Below the pieces are notes generated by a model. It was not told the DNA's origin. It did no database searches and saw nothing but the letters and a program-made list of their open reading frames with translations. A DNA stretch of 33,270 bases from Campylobacterales bacterium (GTDB lineage Bacteria > Campylobacterota > Campylobacteria > Campylobacterales > Sulfurimonadaceae): assembly GCA_016938735.1 (NCBI GenBank), contig JAFGUB010000041.1, positions 1-33,270 on the forward strand, in the 5' to 3' direction. Below, piece by piece: positions 9,078 to 17,157 of this stretch. Position 1 is the stretch's first letter; the number at the start of each line of letters is the position of its first letter. The position numbers and the translations under genes were made by a program.

Positions 9078-11041
9078 GTGAACTGAAAAAACCGGTATTT
9101 AAACCCAACCGTGAATTTGCCGCGCAAGCGCGCATCAAAAATATGTGCGAATACAACGCGCTGATGGATTGGGCCAAAGAGGATTATGAAGGTTTTTGGG
9201 ATCATTTTGCCAAAGAGAAGATCACATGGATGCAGCCCTATCATACGGTGCTCGATGAGTCCAATGCCCCCTTCGTGAAGTGGTTTGAGGGCGGAAAGCT
9301 CAATGTATCGGTACAGTGTATCGACCGCCATCTTGATACCCGTAAAAACAAAGCGGCGATCATCTTTGAAGGGGATCGCGGCGACAATCAGGTGATCACC
9401 TACCGCGAGCTTTACTACAATGTCAACCGCTTCGCCAATATGCTCAAAAACAATTTCGGCGTCCAAAAGGGCGACCGCGTCGTCATCTATATGCCGATGA
9501 TTCCCGAAGCTGCCTATGCGATGCTGGCGTGCGCGCGGATTGGTGCGATTCACTCCATCGTCTTTGGCGGCTTCTCTGCCGAGGCGCTGCGTGATCGTAT
9601 CGAAGATGCGCAGGCTAAGGTGGTGATCACCGCCGATGGTGCCTTTCGTAAAGATAAGCCTTATATGCTCAAACCCGTGGTGGATGAAGCGCTTAAGGGT
9701 ACCAGTGTGGTTGAGAAAGTGTGCGTGGTGGAGCGCAACGGCGAGGATGTCACTTGGGTAGCAGGGCGCGACTACTCCTACAACGAGCTCATCAAAAATC
9801 AAAGCGTTACATGTAGCCCAGAACCCATGGAGAGCGAAGAGCCGCTCTTCTTGCTCTACACCTCCGGCTCTACGGGTAAACCCAAAGGGGTCCAGCACAA
9901 TCAAGCAGGCTACATCCTCTGGGCTCAGATGACGATGGAGTGGGTCTTTGACGTCAAAGAGAACGATACCTACTGGTGTACGGCGGACGTGGGTTGGATC
10001 ACCGGACACACCTACATCGTCTATGGCCCGCTGGCTATGGGTGCGACGACCGTGATGTTTGAGGGGGTTCCCACCTATCCCGACGCAGGACGACCATGGA
10101 AGATGGTCGAAGAGTACAAGATCAACCAATTCTACACCGCACCTACAGCGATTCGCGTACTGCACAAGAGCGGCGAGCATGAGCCGGCCAAGTATGACCT
10201 AAGCAGCCTTAAGGTGCTCGGTACCGTCGGTGAGCCCATCGACCCGCCGGCGTGGAAGTGGTACTATGAGGCGATCGGCGGCGGAAAATGCGCGATTGTG
10301 GATACCTATTGGCAGACCGAGACGGGCGGTCATATCGTCAGCCCGCTGCCCGGAGCTACGCCGATCAAACCTGCGTGCGCTACATTGCCGCTGCCGGGCA
10401 TCATGGGTGAGATTCTTGATCCGCAGAGCGGCGAAAAAGTGGGCGTAGGCGAGAGCGGTTATATGTGTGTTGTGCGTCCTTGGCCTTCACAGATTCGCGG
10501 CATCTGGGGCGATCCTGAGCGTTTTGTGAAGTCCTATTACGGTGATGTCAAGAAGGATGGCAAGCCTGTCTACTTCACGGGTGATGGAGCCCTTTATGAT
10601 GAGGACGGTTACATCACCATCACAGGACGTACCGATGATGTCATCAACGTTTCCGGTCACCGTATGGGTACCGCCGAAGTAGAAGCGGCGATCAAAAAGC
10701 ATCCCAACGTTGCCGAAGTGGCCGTGGTTGGCAAGCCGCATGAGATCAAAGGCGAAGGAATTTTTGCTTATGTGGTCCTTAAAGGCGAAGACACCGTCTC
10801 TGAAGAGATGGAGATGGTCAAAGAGATCAACAACGTGATCAAAAAAGAGATCGGAAATATCGCGCTCTGCGACGATGTGATCTTCGTTCCCGGTCTGCCC
10901 AAAACCCGCTCCGGCAAGATTATGCGCCGCATCTTGCGCGCCATTGCCAAAGGCGAAGCGATCACCCAAGACACCTCAACCCTCGAAGACCCATCGGTGG
11001 TTCAAGCCATCGAATCGGCTGTCAACTCCTGCAAAATGTAA
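9074..11041 (+). CDS. acs: Acetyl-CoA synthetase (AMP-forming)
   Basis: The product activates acetate with ATP and CoA to acetyl-CoA, via acetyl-AMP, in the cytoplasm. At 655 aa it has the usual length of Acs. Visible signatures are the P-loop [14 protein letters not shown] (about 256-269), YWQTETGG, the hinge region [20 protein letters not shown] and the C-terminal [14 protein letters not shown]. The lysine of SGK is the catalytic residue that protein acetyltransferases modify in known Acs enzymes. The start has AAGGAG upstream and overlaps the exonuclease stop by four bases. As the last gene of the porin-symporter-regulator operon it completes uptake and activation of acetate. A hairpin overlaps its stop codon. 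Confidence 0.97.
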   Translation: MSELKKPVFKPNREFAAQARIKNMCEYNALMDWAKEDYEGFWDHFAKEKITWMQPYHTVLDESNAPFVKWFEGGKLNVSVQCIDRHLDTRKNKAAIIFEGDRGDNQVITYRELYYNVNRFANMLKNNFGVQKGDRVVIYMPMIPEAAYAMLACARIGAIHSIVFGGFSAEALRDRIEDAQAKVVITADGAFRKDKPYMLKPVVDEALKGTSVVEKVCVVERNGEDVTWVAGRDYSYNELIKNQSVTCSPEPMESEEPLFLLYTSGSTGKPKGVQHNQAGYILWAQMTMEWVFDVKENDTYWCTADVGWITGHTYIVYGPLAMGATTVMFEGVPTYPDAGRPWKMVEEYKINQFYTAPTAIRVLHKSGEHEPAKYDLSSLKVLGTVGEPIDPPAWKWYYEAIGGGKCAIVDTYWQTETGGHIVSPLPGATPIKPACATLPLPGIMGEILDPQSGEKVGVGESGYMCVVRPWPSQIRGIWGDPERFVKSYYGDVKKDGKPVYFTGDGALYDEDGYITITGRTDDVINVSGHRMGTAEVEAAIKKHPNVAEVAVVGKPHEIKGEGIFAYVVLKGEDTVSEEMEMVKEINNVIKKEIGNIALCDDVIFVPGLPKTRSGKIMRRILRAIAKGEAITQDTSTLEDPSVVQAIESAVNSCKM

Positions 11042-11057
11042 CGCTTTTGCGTTACAT
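11036..11057 (+). terminator. Hairpin terminator overlapping the acs stop codon
   Basis: A perfect 9-base stem, ATGTAACGC (11036-11044) and GCGTTACAT (11049-11057), is closed by a TTTT loop. The TAA stop of acs lies in the left arm. There is no long U tract after it, only a moderately T-rich stretch (GCTTGATTTT). The outer arms spell ATGTAA/TTACAT, the same letters as the window's iterated palindrome. The downstream thioredoxin gene converges on it, so it may work in both directions. Confidence 0.75.
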
Positions 11058-11088
11058 GCTTGATTTTCCGCCTCTCCCTTTCAATTTT

Positions 11089-11598
11089 TTAGAGATAAGA
11101 TGCCAAGAGCATTCTAAGATGGAGTCCCAAGGTAGAGCTGTAGCCGACTTCAGCAAAGCTCAGCGAGCCGGATGGGTTATAGATCAGCGTCGTAGGATAG
11201 GCGGCGATATTGAAGTGCGCGGCAAACGCGCCCTCGGGGTCGCTCGCCACTGCGAAGGTGTAGCCGTTTGCATCCATGTAGCGTTTTAACTCCGCATCAC
11301 TGCCAGATTTGACCGCAACACTGAGCACGTCAAAATGGTGCGAAAGCGATTCGATATGGCCCGCTTCCAGCTTACATGTAGGGCACCACGTCGCCCAGAA
11401 GTGAAGCAGGAGCGGTTTGGAGCGCTGGCTGTGTAGTTCAATAGGGGTGCCATCAAGCACTCTTAGCTCCATTTTGGGTAGAGCTGTTCCCCGTTCGAGC
11501 GGACTTCTAATGTAGCTGATCAGATTGAGTGCAAGCGTCAGAATGACTAAAGCGATAAGCAGCTCTTTGAGCCATATTTTGAGTTTAGGATGGAGCAT
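11089..11598 (-). CDS. TlpA/ResA-like membrane-anchored thioredoxin
   Basis: The protein (169 aa) has one N-terminal membrane anchor (about residues 8-28) and a periplasmic thioredoxin-like domain with the active site WATWCPTCKLE, a CxxC motif, and the cis-proline segment YPTTLIYNPSG. It probably reduces or oxidises thiols of exported proteins, for example in cytochrome c maturation or thiol homeostasis; the partner is unknown. The start at 11598 was preferred because TATAAT on the minus strand (11618-11623) overlaps the next in-frame ATG at 11619 and would give a short leader. The Shine-Dalgarno site is weak with either start. The second active-site Cys codon is part of a TTACATGTAG motif (11372-11381). 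The 3' end faces acs. Confidence 0.85.
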   Translation of the reverse strand: MLHPKLKIWLKELLIALVILTLALNLISYIRSPLERGTALPKMELRVLDGTPIELHSQRSKPLLLHFWATWCPTCKLEAGHIESLSHHFDVLSVAVKSGSDAELKRYMDANGYTFAVASDPEGAFAAHFNIAAYPTTLIYNPSGSLSFAEVGYSSTLGLHLRMLLASYL

Positions 11599-11617
11599 GA
11601 AACGATCACTTTTCGAC

Positions 11618-11645
11618 ATTATAGCTTGTGTATTCTGGCTATAAT
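11618..11645. promoter_or_regulatory. Two divergent -10 elements
   Basis: TATAAT occurs on the plus strand at 11640-11645, 22 bases before the start of the small secreted protein, and on the minus strand at 11618-11623, 19 bases before the thioredoxin start. No clear -35 boxes are seen, as is common for Campylobacterota sigma-70 promoters. This explains the divergent layout. Confidence 0.55.
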
Positions 11646-11667
11646 TGCGAACTTTTTGGAGCGTGCA

Positions 11668-12021
11668 ATGAAGCATTGGTTCGTTTTGCTGATAGGTATG
11701 AGACTGCTGGGTGAAGAGCCGCAAAGCGACTCTTTGGTGTGTGAAGTAAGCGGCGAGGAGAGCAAGATAGTGCAGTGCACCTACTTTTGTGAACGTCTCC
11801 CGTATGACCGAAACGTGACATTTGAGTGGAGTGCACCGAGTATTCTTGAAGATGGTCGCGTCCGCACCATATTGCTTGAAGCGCATCATGGCTCTATCTA
11901 TGACTTTCGTTACTACTACGGACTTGAACCTGGCATGTGGACGGTTCGGATCAGAGAGAATGAAGCCTTGTTGCGTGAAGTCACATTTGAGATTCGAACA
12001 GAGGGCGAGGAAGAGTACTAG
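11668..12021 (+). CDS. Small exported protein of unknown function
   Basis: I do not recognise this 117-aa protein. A short hydrophobic N-terminus (MKHWFVLLIGMRLLGEE) looks like a signal peptide. The rest is a predicted beta-rich domain with three cysteines early on (VCEV, VQCTYFCERL) and a pattern like an immunoglobulin-type fold (FEWSAP...GMWTVRIRENEALLREVTFEI). The start is at the ATG preceded by TTTTTGGAGCG, with GGAG seven bases away; a longer reading from 11590 would overlap the promoter. It is divergent from the thioredoxin gene, which may point to a shared periplasmic role, but that is only inference. Its stop overlaps the stop of the next, opposite gene within CTAG. Confidence 0.7.
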   Translation: MKHWFVLLIGMRLLGEEPQSDSLVCEVSGEESKIVQCTYFCERLPYDRNVTFEWSAPSILEDGRVRTILLEAHHGSIYDFRYYYGLEPGMWTVRIRENEALLREVTFEIRTEGEEEY

Positions 12022-12194
12022 CGCTCGCGCAGTTCTTTAGAAATCTGCTCTAGTTTTGATTTGGCTGGAGCGTTTTGAAAGTCGTAGTTTTCGCTTTTTT
12101 GTATGGGTGTAACCAGTGCGATTAAAATTAAAAAGAGCGCTAGAACTACGCCGCCTAGGATGGTGAGGACGATTTTGAGACGTTCGTCGTTCAT
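12018..12194 (-). CDS. Small single-span membrane protein
   Basis: This 58-aa protein starts MNDERLKIVLTIL. It has one membrane helix (about residues 7-30) and a charged C-terminal tail (SKLEQISKELRER). I do not recognise it. The ATG at 12194 was chosen because GGAGGG lies about six bases upstream, a strong ribosome binding site; the in-frame start further upstream has none. It follows the ppa and 100-aa membrane-protein genes on the same strand with a 43-base gap and is probably the end of that operon. Confidence 0.65.
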   Translation of the reverse strand: MNDERLKIVLTILGGVVLALFLILIALVTPIQKSENYDFQNAPAKSKLEQISKELRER

Positions 12195-12237
12195 AAGAGT
12201 CCCTCCTTGCGGCTTCGTGGCGTCTAGCAAGCGCTTT

Positions 12238-12540
12238 TTACGCTTCGCTCTGCTCCGTAGTCATATAGACCCAATACTCTTTGTGGCTTCGACCTTGATC
12301 GAGAAAATAGATCTGCAGCACCGCCACGCGGTAGAGAGTGATGAGCATCTTCAAATAGGGCACGAGCAGTGTTAGCGGCATCCACCAAGGCTGCGGCTTG
12401 TCCCCTTTGGAACGTATCATCTCCTCCATGCCGATATTCTTGCTCAGATAATACCCAAAGAACATGGAGAACAGGAAGTTCATGATCAGCCCTAGCGTGA
12501 GATAGGCGATAAGCTCCTGCTCGAAAAAACCTGCGACCAT
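12238..12540 (-). CDS. Small membrane protein downstream of ppa
   Basis: This is a 100-aa protein with an N-terminal membrane helix (residues 8-32, LIAYLTLGLIMNFLFSMFFG), a short polar loop containing PQPWW, and a second hydrophobic stretch (about 54-77). I do not recognise the family. Its ATG lies six bases after the ppa stop and there is no strong ribosome binding site, so it is probably translated by coupling to ppa. A role linked to pyrophosphatase cannot be claimed. Confidence 0.7.
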   Translation of the reverse strand: MVAGFFEQELIAYLTLGLIMNFLFSMFFGYYLSKNIGMEEMIRSKGDKPQPWWMPLTLLVPYLKMLITLYRVAVLQIYFLDQGRSHKEYWVYMTTEQSEA

Positions 12541-12546
12541 AACGAC

Positions 12547-13068
12547 TTATTTGCCGTAATTTTCGATCGCGTCTTGCAGAATCTTCGTAGCGACCTCTTT
12601 GCCTTCAAAGTTTTTCACTTTGACCCATTTGCCCGGCTCAAGCATTTTGTAGGTTTCAAAGAAGTTTTTGATTTTGGCCAGTGTGTGCTTTGGCAGATCG
12701 GAGAGCTCTTGAACCTCTTCAAAAGTAGGATCAATTTTCGAGACCGGAACAGCCAGAAGTTTCTCATCAATACCGCTCTCATCTTCCATGATGAGTACCC
12801 CGATCAGACGACAGTTGACAACAGAGCCCGCTTGCATGGGGTATTCGGTGAGTACCAAAATATCCGCTGGATCGCCGTCTTGCGAAAGGGTTTGATTGAC
12901 GAAGCCGTAGTTGGCCGGATAGTACATCGCTGAGTGCATGACGCGGTCAACAACGACGGCACCGCTCTCTTTTTCGATTTCGTACTTGATGTTTGATCCA
13001 TAAGGAATCTCGATGACCGCTTTGATTTTGTGTGGATTTTCACCATAACCGATTTTGCTAAGATCCAT
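12547..13068 (-). CDS. ppa: Inorganic pyrophosphatase (family I)
   Basis: The enzyme hydrolyses pyrophosphate to two phosphates in the cytoplasm, pulling forward reactions that release it, including acetyl-CoA synthesis by the nearby Acs. At 173 aa it has the normal bacterial length. The signature DGDPADILV (D64, D66, D69) supplies the metal-binding aspartates, and EIPYGSNIKYE and YPANYGFV are standard family I motifs. GGGAG lies about ten bases before the ATG. It is divergent from the oad operon across a 194-base gap and seems to head a minus-strand operon with two small membrane proteins. Confidence 0.97.
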   Translation of the reverse strand: MDLSKIGYGENPHKIKAVIEIPYGSNIKYEIEKESGAVVVDRVMHSAMYYPANYGFVNQTLSQDGDPADILVLTEYPMQAGSVVNCRLIGVLIMEDESGIDEKLLAVPVSKIDPTFEEVQELSDLPKHTLAKIKNFFETYKMLEPGKWVKVKNFEGKEVATKILQDAIENYGK

Positions 13069-13218
13069 ATTGAAGGTCTCCCGTTTTGAGTGAATTTGAA
13101 CGTTGAAATCTTAGCGAAGCTTAGCTTTTGTCTTCGTATAAGCAGAAGGGGTGAATGGGTAACAGCACTGCTTCAAATGTCAATAAAAGAGCTGTAAAAA
13201 AAGTCCTTTAATCTAGTT

Positions 13219-13240
13219 TATTATATGATTCACAACATAT
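13219..13240 (+). promoter_or_regulatory. Probable promoter of the oad operon
   Basis: TATTATATGAT contains a good -10 (TATGAT at 13224-13229) about 34 bases upstream of oadG. The preceding stretch is AT-rich with no clear -35, the style usual for Campylobacterota. AAAGGGAA provides the ribosome binding site just before the ATG at 13263. Confidence 0.45.
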
Positions 13241-13262
13241 CGGTTACAAATAAAGGGAATGC

Positions 13263-13502
13263 ATGGAAGAAGTGAACCTCGTGTGGGAGGGGATTAAGTT
13301 TATGTTTCTGGGAATGGGAACCGTACTGGTGTTCCTTGTGGTGATGATACTTGCGATGAATCTGCAAAGGATTATTATTCATAAGTACTTTCCCGAAAAA
13401 AAAATCACGATCATTCAGCAGCAAGGTGACGAGAAAGCGCGTTTGAACAAAATTGCGGCCATTACGGCGGCGATCATCCATCACAAACAAGTGAACGGCT
13501 AA
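13263..13502 (+). CDS. oadG: Oxaloacetate decarboxylase gamma subunit (OadG-like)
   Basis: This is a 79-aa protein with one membrane helix (about residues 15-34, MFLGMGTVLVFLVVMILAMN) followed by a charged tail, the form of OadG, which holds the soluble alpha subunit to the membrane pump. The sequence of such subunits is weakly conserved, so the call leans on position directly upstream of oadA and oadB and on the G-G-V-F-L-L helix pattern. It is eight bases from oadA. The histidine-rich zinc-binding tail known in some OadG proteins is only hinted at (AIIHHKQ). Confidence 0.85.
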   Translation: MEEVNLVWEGIKFMFLGMGTVLVFLVVMILAMNLQRIIIHKYFPEKKITIIQQQGDEKARLNKIAAITAAIIHHKQVNG

Positions 13503-13510
13503 GGACGGAC

Positions 13511-15286
13511 ATGGCAAAAAAACTGATTGACCTTATGGATACAACGTTTCGAGATGGATTCCAATCCGTCTTCGGCGGTCGGGTGCTTCTCAATGACTTT
13601 CTACCCGCAGTGCAAGCAGCTAAAGATGCGGGCATCAGCCACTTCGAATTTGGCGGCGGAGCCCGCTTCCAGGTTCCTTATTTCTATCTCAATGAAAACG
13701 CTTTTGACAATATGGACACCTTTCGGCGCATCGTCGGGCCGGAGGCAAACCTGCAAACATTGGCGCGCGGGGTCAACACCGTTATGCTTGATACGGCCGG
13801 ACGCGATCTCATCGATCTGCACGCTAAGCTTTTTAAAAAGCACGGTACGACAACGATTCGAAACTTTGATGCACTCAATGACGTGAATAATCTCATCGAC
13901 TCCGGACGCAGTATCGTCAACCACGGTTTGCGCCACGAAGTGGTGGTAACCATTATGGATCTGCCTCCAGGTTGCGAAGGGGCGCATACCGCTGAGTTTT
14001 ACGAAAAGATATTGCGCCAGATTCTCGATGCCGAAATCCCCTACCATTCAGTCTGCTTTAAAGATGCCACGGGAACGGCCAATCCCCAAAAAGTTTATGA
14101 CACTATCAAAATGGCCAAGCGTCTGTTGCCTGAAGGTACTCATGTGCGTTTGCATACGCAAGAGACAGCGGGTATTTCGGTGTCTCAGTATATGGCAGCG
14201 CTGGATGCGGGTGCGGACGGTATCGACTGCGCGGCAGCTCCGGTTTCGGGCGGTACCAGCCAGCCTGATATCTTGGTGCTCATGCATGCGATGAAGGGTA
14301 AGCCTTACGATTTCGGTCTCGATTTTGAAAAGGTGCTGAAGTACGAAAGCACGCTTAAAGAGTGCTTGAAAGAGTACTTTTTGCCGCCTGAAGCGACGAT
14401 GGTTGAACCACTCATCCAGTTCTCGCCCATGCCCGGCGGTGCGCTTACAGCCAATACCCAGATGTTGCGTGATAACAATATGATGGCGAAGTTCGGCGAT
14501 GCTATTTTAGCGATGCGCGAAGTGGTTGAAAAGGGCGGTTACGGTACATCGGTGACGCCGGTGTCGCAATTTTATTTCCAGCAAGCGCTTAATAATGTGC
14601 TTTTTGGTCCATGGAAAAAATTTGCTCCGGGGTATGGTCGTATGGTGTTAGGGTATTTTGGCAAAACACCGGTTGCACCTGACGCAGAGATTGTGCGGTT
14701 GGCTGCTGAGCAGATGAATCTCGAACCTACGTCCCTCAAAGCGATTGACCTGGCGGATGCGGATGAGGGTAAATCACTGCCGTTTTGGAAAACACGCCTT
14801 GAAAAAGAGGGAATCGAGACGACCGAAGAGAACATCTTTATTGCCGCAGCGTGTCAGGAGAAAGGGATCGCCTTCTTAAAAGGCGAAGCGGAAGTGAATG
14901 TAAGAAAAATTACAGATATGCCAAAAATACAAGAGGGAGAGACAAAAATGGCCAACGGAAGTTACACAGTCATCGTTAACGGCGAGAAGTTCAATGTGCA
15001 GGTAGCAGAGGGAAATGTCGAGATTCAAGTGAGTGCTGCGCCGCAACAGACGCAGGCTGCTGCTTCAGGCAGTGTTGAGCCGATTAAAGCGGCACTACCG
15101 GGCAATGTCTGGAAAATTGTTGCCAATCCCGGTGATACCGTCAAATTGGGAGACAAAATTTTGATTCTTGAGTCGATGAAGATGGAGATTGATATTGTTG
15201 CGCCGCGTGATGGTGTCATCAAGACGATCAACGTCAACGCCAATGAAAAGGTGGTAGAAGGTCAAGTGCTTGCGGTTTTGGGGTAA
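13511..15286 (+). CDS. oadA: Biotin-dependent carboxyltransferase alpha subunit (OadA / PycB type)
   Basis: This 591-aa protein has an N-terminal carboxyltransferase TIM barrel starting MDTTFRDGFQS (D10, R14, D15, Q18), a linker with the PYC_OADA region, and a C-terminal biotinyl domain with ESMKMEI (biotin lysine about K557). The sequence resembles the Campylobacterota form annotated as pyruvate carboxylase subunit B in Campylobacter. Here its neighbours are OadG and OadB, so a sodium-pumping oxaloacetate decarboxylase is the better reading. Two catalytic motifs differ from classical OadA: the usual HTHDTSG is HTQETAG (H215, Q217, E218) and KDMAG is KDATG (K184). A role with a separate biotin carboxylase, giving pyruvate carboxylase activity, is possible; no such subunit is in the window. 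Confidence 0.88.
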   Translation: MAKKLIDLMDTTFRDGFQSVFGGRVLLNDFLPAVQAAKDAGISHFEFGGGARFQVPYFYLNENAFDNMDTFRRIVGPEANLQTLARGVNTVMLDTAGRDLIDLHAKLFKKHGTTTIRNFDALNDVNNLIDSGRSIVNHGLRHEVVVTIMDLPPGCEGAHTAEFYEKILRQILDAEIPYHSVCFKDATGTANPQKVYDTIKMAKRLLPEGTHVRLHTQETAGISVSQYMAALDAGADGIDCAAAPVSGGTSQPDILVLMHAMKGKPYDFGLDFEKVLKYESTLKECLKEYFLPPEATMVEPLIQFSPMPGGALTANTQMLRDNNMMAKFGDAILAMREVVEKGGYGTSVTPVSQFYFQQALNNVLFGPWKKFAPGYGRMVLGYFGKTPVAPDAEIVRLAAEQMNLEPTSLKAIDLADADEGKSLPFWKTRLEKEGIETTEENIFIAAACQEKGIAFLKGEAEVNVRKITDMPKIQEGETKMANGSYTVIVNGEKFNVQVAEGNVEIQVSAAPQQTQAAASGSVEPIKAALPGNVWKIVANPGDTVKLGDKILILESMKMEIDIVAPRDGVIKTINVNANEKVVEGQVLAVLG

Positions 15287-15289
15287 GGA

Positions 15290-16612
15290 ATGAAAAAACT
15301 ACTCTTGAATATCTTTGCGCTCGCCTTTTTATTGCTGGCGCCTCAGGCAATGGCATCAGCTGCGCATGAACCGGTCGTAACGGAAGCAAATGAGGAGGTC
15401 TACCACGCCAAGCCGATGGGTCAGATGGTCAGTGATTTTCTCAAGCGCACAGGCGTTTATGCATTGATCTATCCCGATCCTAAAGAGAAAGGGGTTCATG
15501 GCGAAGAGATCAGTGACTTCAACAAATCAGGTGGTCGCGTCATTATGATTTTGGTCACCTTCGTGCTCTTTTATCTGGCGATCGCCAAAGGCTTTGAGCC
15601 GCTTTTACTCTTGCCTATAGCCTTTGGAGGTCTATTGGCCAATATTCCCGTAGCGGCAATCGCTGGACCGGATGGCTTTTTGGGCATCATCTACAATATG
15701 GGGATTACGACGGGTCTCTTTCCCATTCTCATTTTTATGGGTGTAGGGGCGATGACCGATTTTGGTCCTTTGCTGGCTAATCCCAAAACCGCATTGCTTG
15801 GCGGCGCGGCGCAATTTGGGATCTTCGGTACGCTCGTAGGAGCGGTGATGCTCTCTGAATATACGCCAATTGTCGATTTTACCCTCAAGCAGGCTTCGGC
15901 AATCGCTATTATCGGCGGTGCGGATGGCCCGACATCGATCTATGTGGCGACGGCGCTCGCACCTGAGCTGCTGGGGGCGATTGCGGTCGCTTCGTATTCG
16001 TACATGGCGCTTGTGCCGATCATTCAGCCGCCGATCATGAGGGCACTCACGACGGAAGCTGAGCGAAAAATCAAGATGAGCACATTACGTCCTGTGTCAC
16101 GTTTAGAAAAGTTGGTCTTCCCGATCATGGCGCTGACGCTCTCTATTTTGTTCATTCCCGACTCTACGCCGCTCATCGGTGCGTTTATGTTTGGTAACTT
16201 CTTAAAAGAGTCAGGCGTCGTCGAGCGTCTCAACGACACCTTGCAAAACGCGTTGATCAACATTGTGACCATTTTGCTCGGTCTTGGGGTCGGATCCAAA
16301 CTCGCCTCAGAGCAATTTTTGGTGCCGGAGACGCTTGCCATTATTGTGCTGGGGTTGATTGCGTTTTCGGCGGGGACGGCTGCGGGGGTGATTATGGCTA
16401 AGATCATGAACTTTTTTAGCAAACAAAAGATCAATCCGCTCATCGGCTCTGCCGGGGTCTCCGCTGTACCGATGGCGGCGCGCGTGTCGCATAAAGTGGG
16501 TACCGAAAGTGATCCTACCAATATGTTGATGATGCACGCTATGGGCCCTAACGTCTCTGGCGTTATCGGCTCTGCGGTCGCCGCAGGGGTCCTGCTCTCT
16601 ATCTTCTCCTAA
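15290..16612 (+). CDS. oadB: Sodium-translocating decarboxylase beta subunit
   Basis: The 440-aa integral membrane subunit decarboxylates carboxybiotin and couples it to Na+ export. About nine or more membrane segments are visible. Family motifs include [20 protein letters not shown] (about residues 128-147), [34 protein letters not shown] and the C-terminal [45 protein letters not shown], written here as separate conserved blocks. An N-terminal hydrophobic leader and a polar stretch of about 80 residues precede the core. It starts three bases after oadA and ends just before a strong hairpin, so it closes the operon. Confidence 0.95.
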   Translation: MKKLLLNIFALAFLLLAPQAMASAAHEPVVTEANEEVYHAKPMGQMVSDFLKRTGVYALIYPDPKEKGVHGEEISDFNKSGGRVIMILVTFVLFYLAIAKGFEPLLLLPIAFGGLLANIPVAAIAGPDGFLGIIYNMGITTGLFPILIFMGVGAMTDFGPLLANPKTALLGGAAQFGIFGTLVGAVMLSEYTPIVDFTLKQASAIAIIGGADGPTSIYVATALAPELLGAIAVASYSYMALVPIIQPPIMRALTTEAERKIKMSTLRPVSRLEKLVFPIMALTLSILFIPDSTPLIGAFMFGNFLKESGVVERLNDTLQNALINIVTILLGLGVGSKLASEQFLVPETLAIIVLGLIAFSAGTAAGVIMAKIMNFFSKQKINPLIGSAGVSAVPMAARVSHKVGTESDPTNMLMMHAMGPNVSGVIGSAVAAGVLLSIFS

Positions 16613-16616
16613 GCAC

Positions 16617-16646
16617 TTACATGTAAGCCTTTTGGCTTACATGTAT
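16617..16646. terminator. Terminator hairpin made of two inverted TTACATGTAA copies
   Basis: A perfect 12-base stem, TACATGTAAGCC (16618-16629) and GGCTTACATGTA (16634-16645), is closed by a TTTT loop four bases after the oadB stop. Each arm holds one copy of the iterated palindrome (16617-16626 perfect, 16637-16646 ending in T). The downstream sequence is pyrimidine-rich (TTGCCTCTCTCTTTT). It is the natural end of the oad operon. Confidence 0.85.
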
Positions 16647-16722
16647 TGCCTCTCTCTTTTACAGTTAACCAAAATGGAATAGTGCTTGCTTTTGGATCGA
16701 TACCATCCAAAAAGGAGTATTT

Positions 16723-17157
16723 GTGGCATATCATCAACAATTACATGCAAGGCTCGAAGGTGTCGGTTCGAATCGACCCTTGGCGCGTATCGGACATGAT
16801 GAGGTGGATCGTCTGATCATCGACGAGCTGGATCGTGAATTCAACCTTTCACAGTACGATCTGGATGAGAGCGACATTTTACGCGCGATCAAGATTGAAT
16901 CCATTTTGGAGCGCTATGAGAGCGTTTTTGGACGACAATATGCCTTGAAGATCTTCTATTCTATCGCTAAAGCGGGTACGATTAACGCCGCTGCCCTAAA
17001 TGGGCTGATCCGCAGACCCAACAGCGATTTCAAAAGCATTGTCGATGCGATGATTCGTGCCAATCTCGTTTATGTTACGGCGGAACGCGATCTGGCGCTG
17101 ACGTTTGAGGGCAAGAGTTTGGCCGAGAAGATCGGTGTGGATATCTATATCGTCTAG
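16723..17157 (+). CDS. Small protein of unknown function with winged-helix-like tail
   Basis: I do not recognise this 144-aa soluble protein. It is predicted mostly helical. Its C-terminal half (about 70-144; ALKIFYSIAKAGTINAAALNGLI ... LVYVTAERDLALTFEGKSLAEKIG, shown in two blocks) looks like a winged-helix DNA-binding fold with a beta wing. The start is GTG, chosen because AAAGGAG (16711-16717) ends five bases upstream and no closer ATG has a site. It stands alone between the oad terminator and cheV. Its stop overlaps the cheV stop within CTAG, so the two genes are tail to tail. A regulator of chemotaxis or of oad would be guesswork. Confidence 0.7.
   Translation: MAYHQQLHARLEGVGSNRPLARIGHDEVDRLIIDELDREFNLSQYDLDESDILRAIKIESILERYESVFGRQYALKIFYSIAKAGTINAAALNGLIRRPNSDFKSIVDAMIRANLVYVTAERDLALTFEGKSLAEKIGVDIYIV

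Noticed and set aside
9050-10180. A 376-codon open frame antisense to acs
   Set aside because: Acs is certain in the other strand, and the antisense product shows no domain.
11599-11889. An extension of the thioredoxin to 266 aa
   Set aside because: The added part is antisense to the small exported protein and lies upstream of a good -10 element; the membrane anchor begins right after the nearer start.
16617-16646. A CRISPR or tandem array built from the TTACATGTAA repeats
   Set aside because: Copies are dispersed kilobases apart inside genes with no regular spacer length, and no cas gene is seen.
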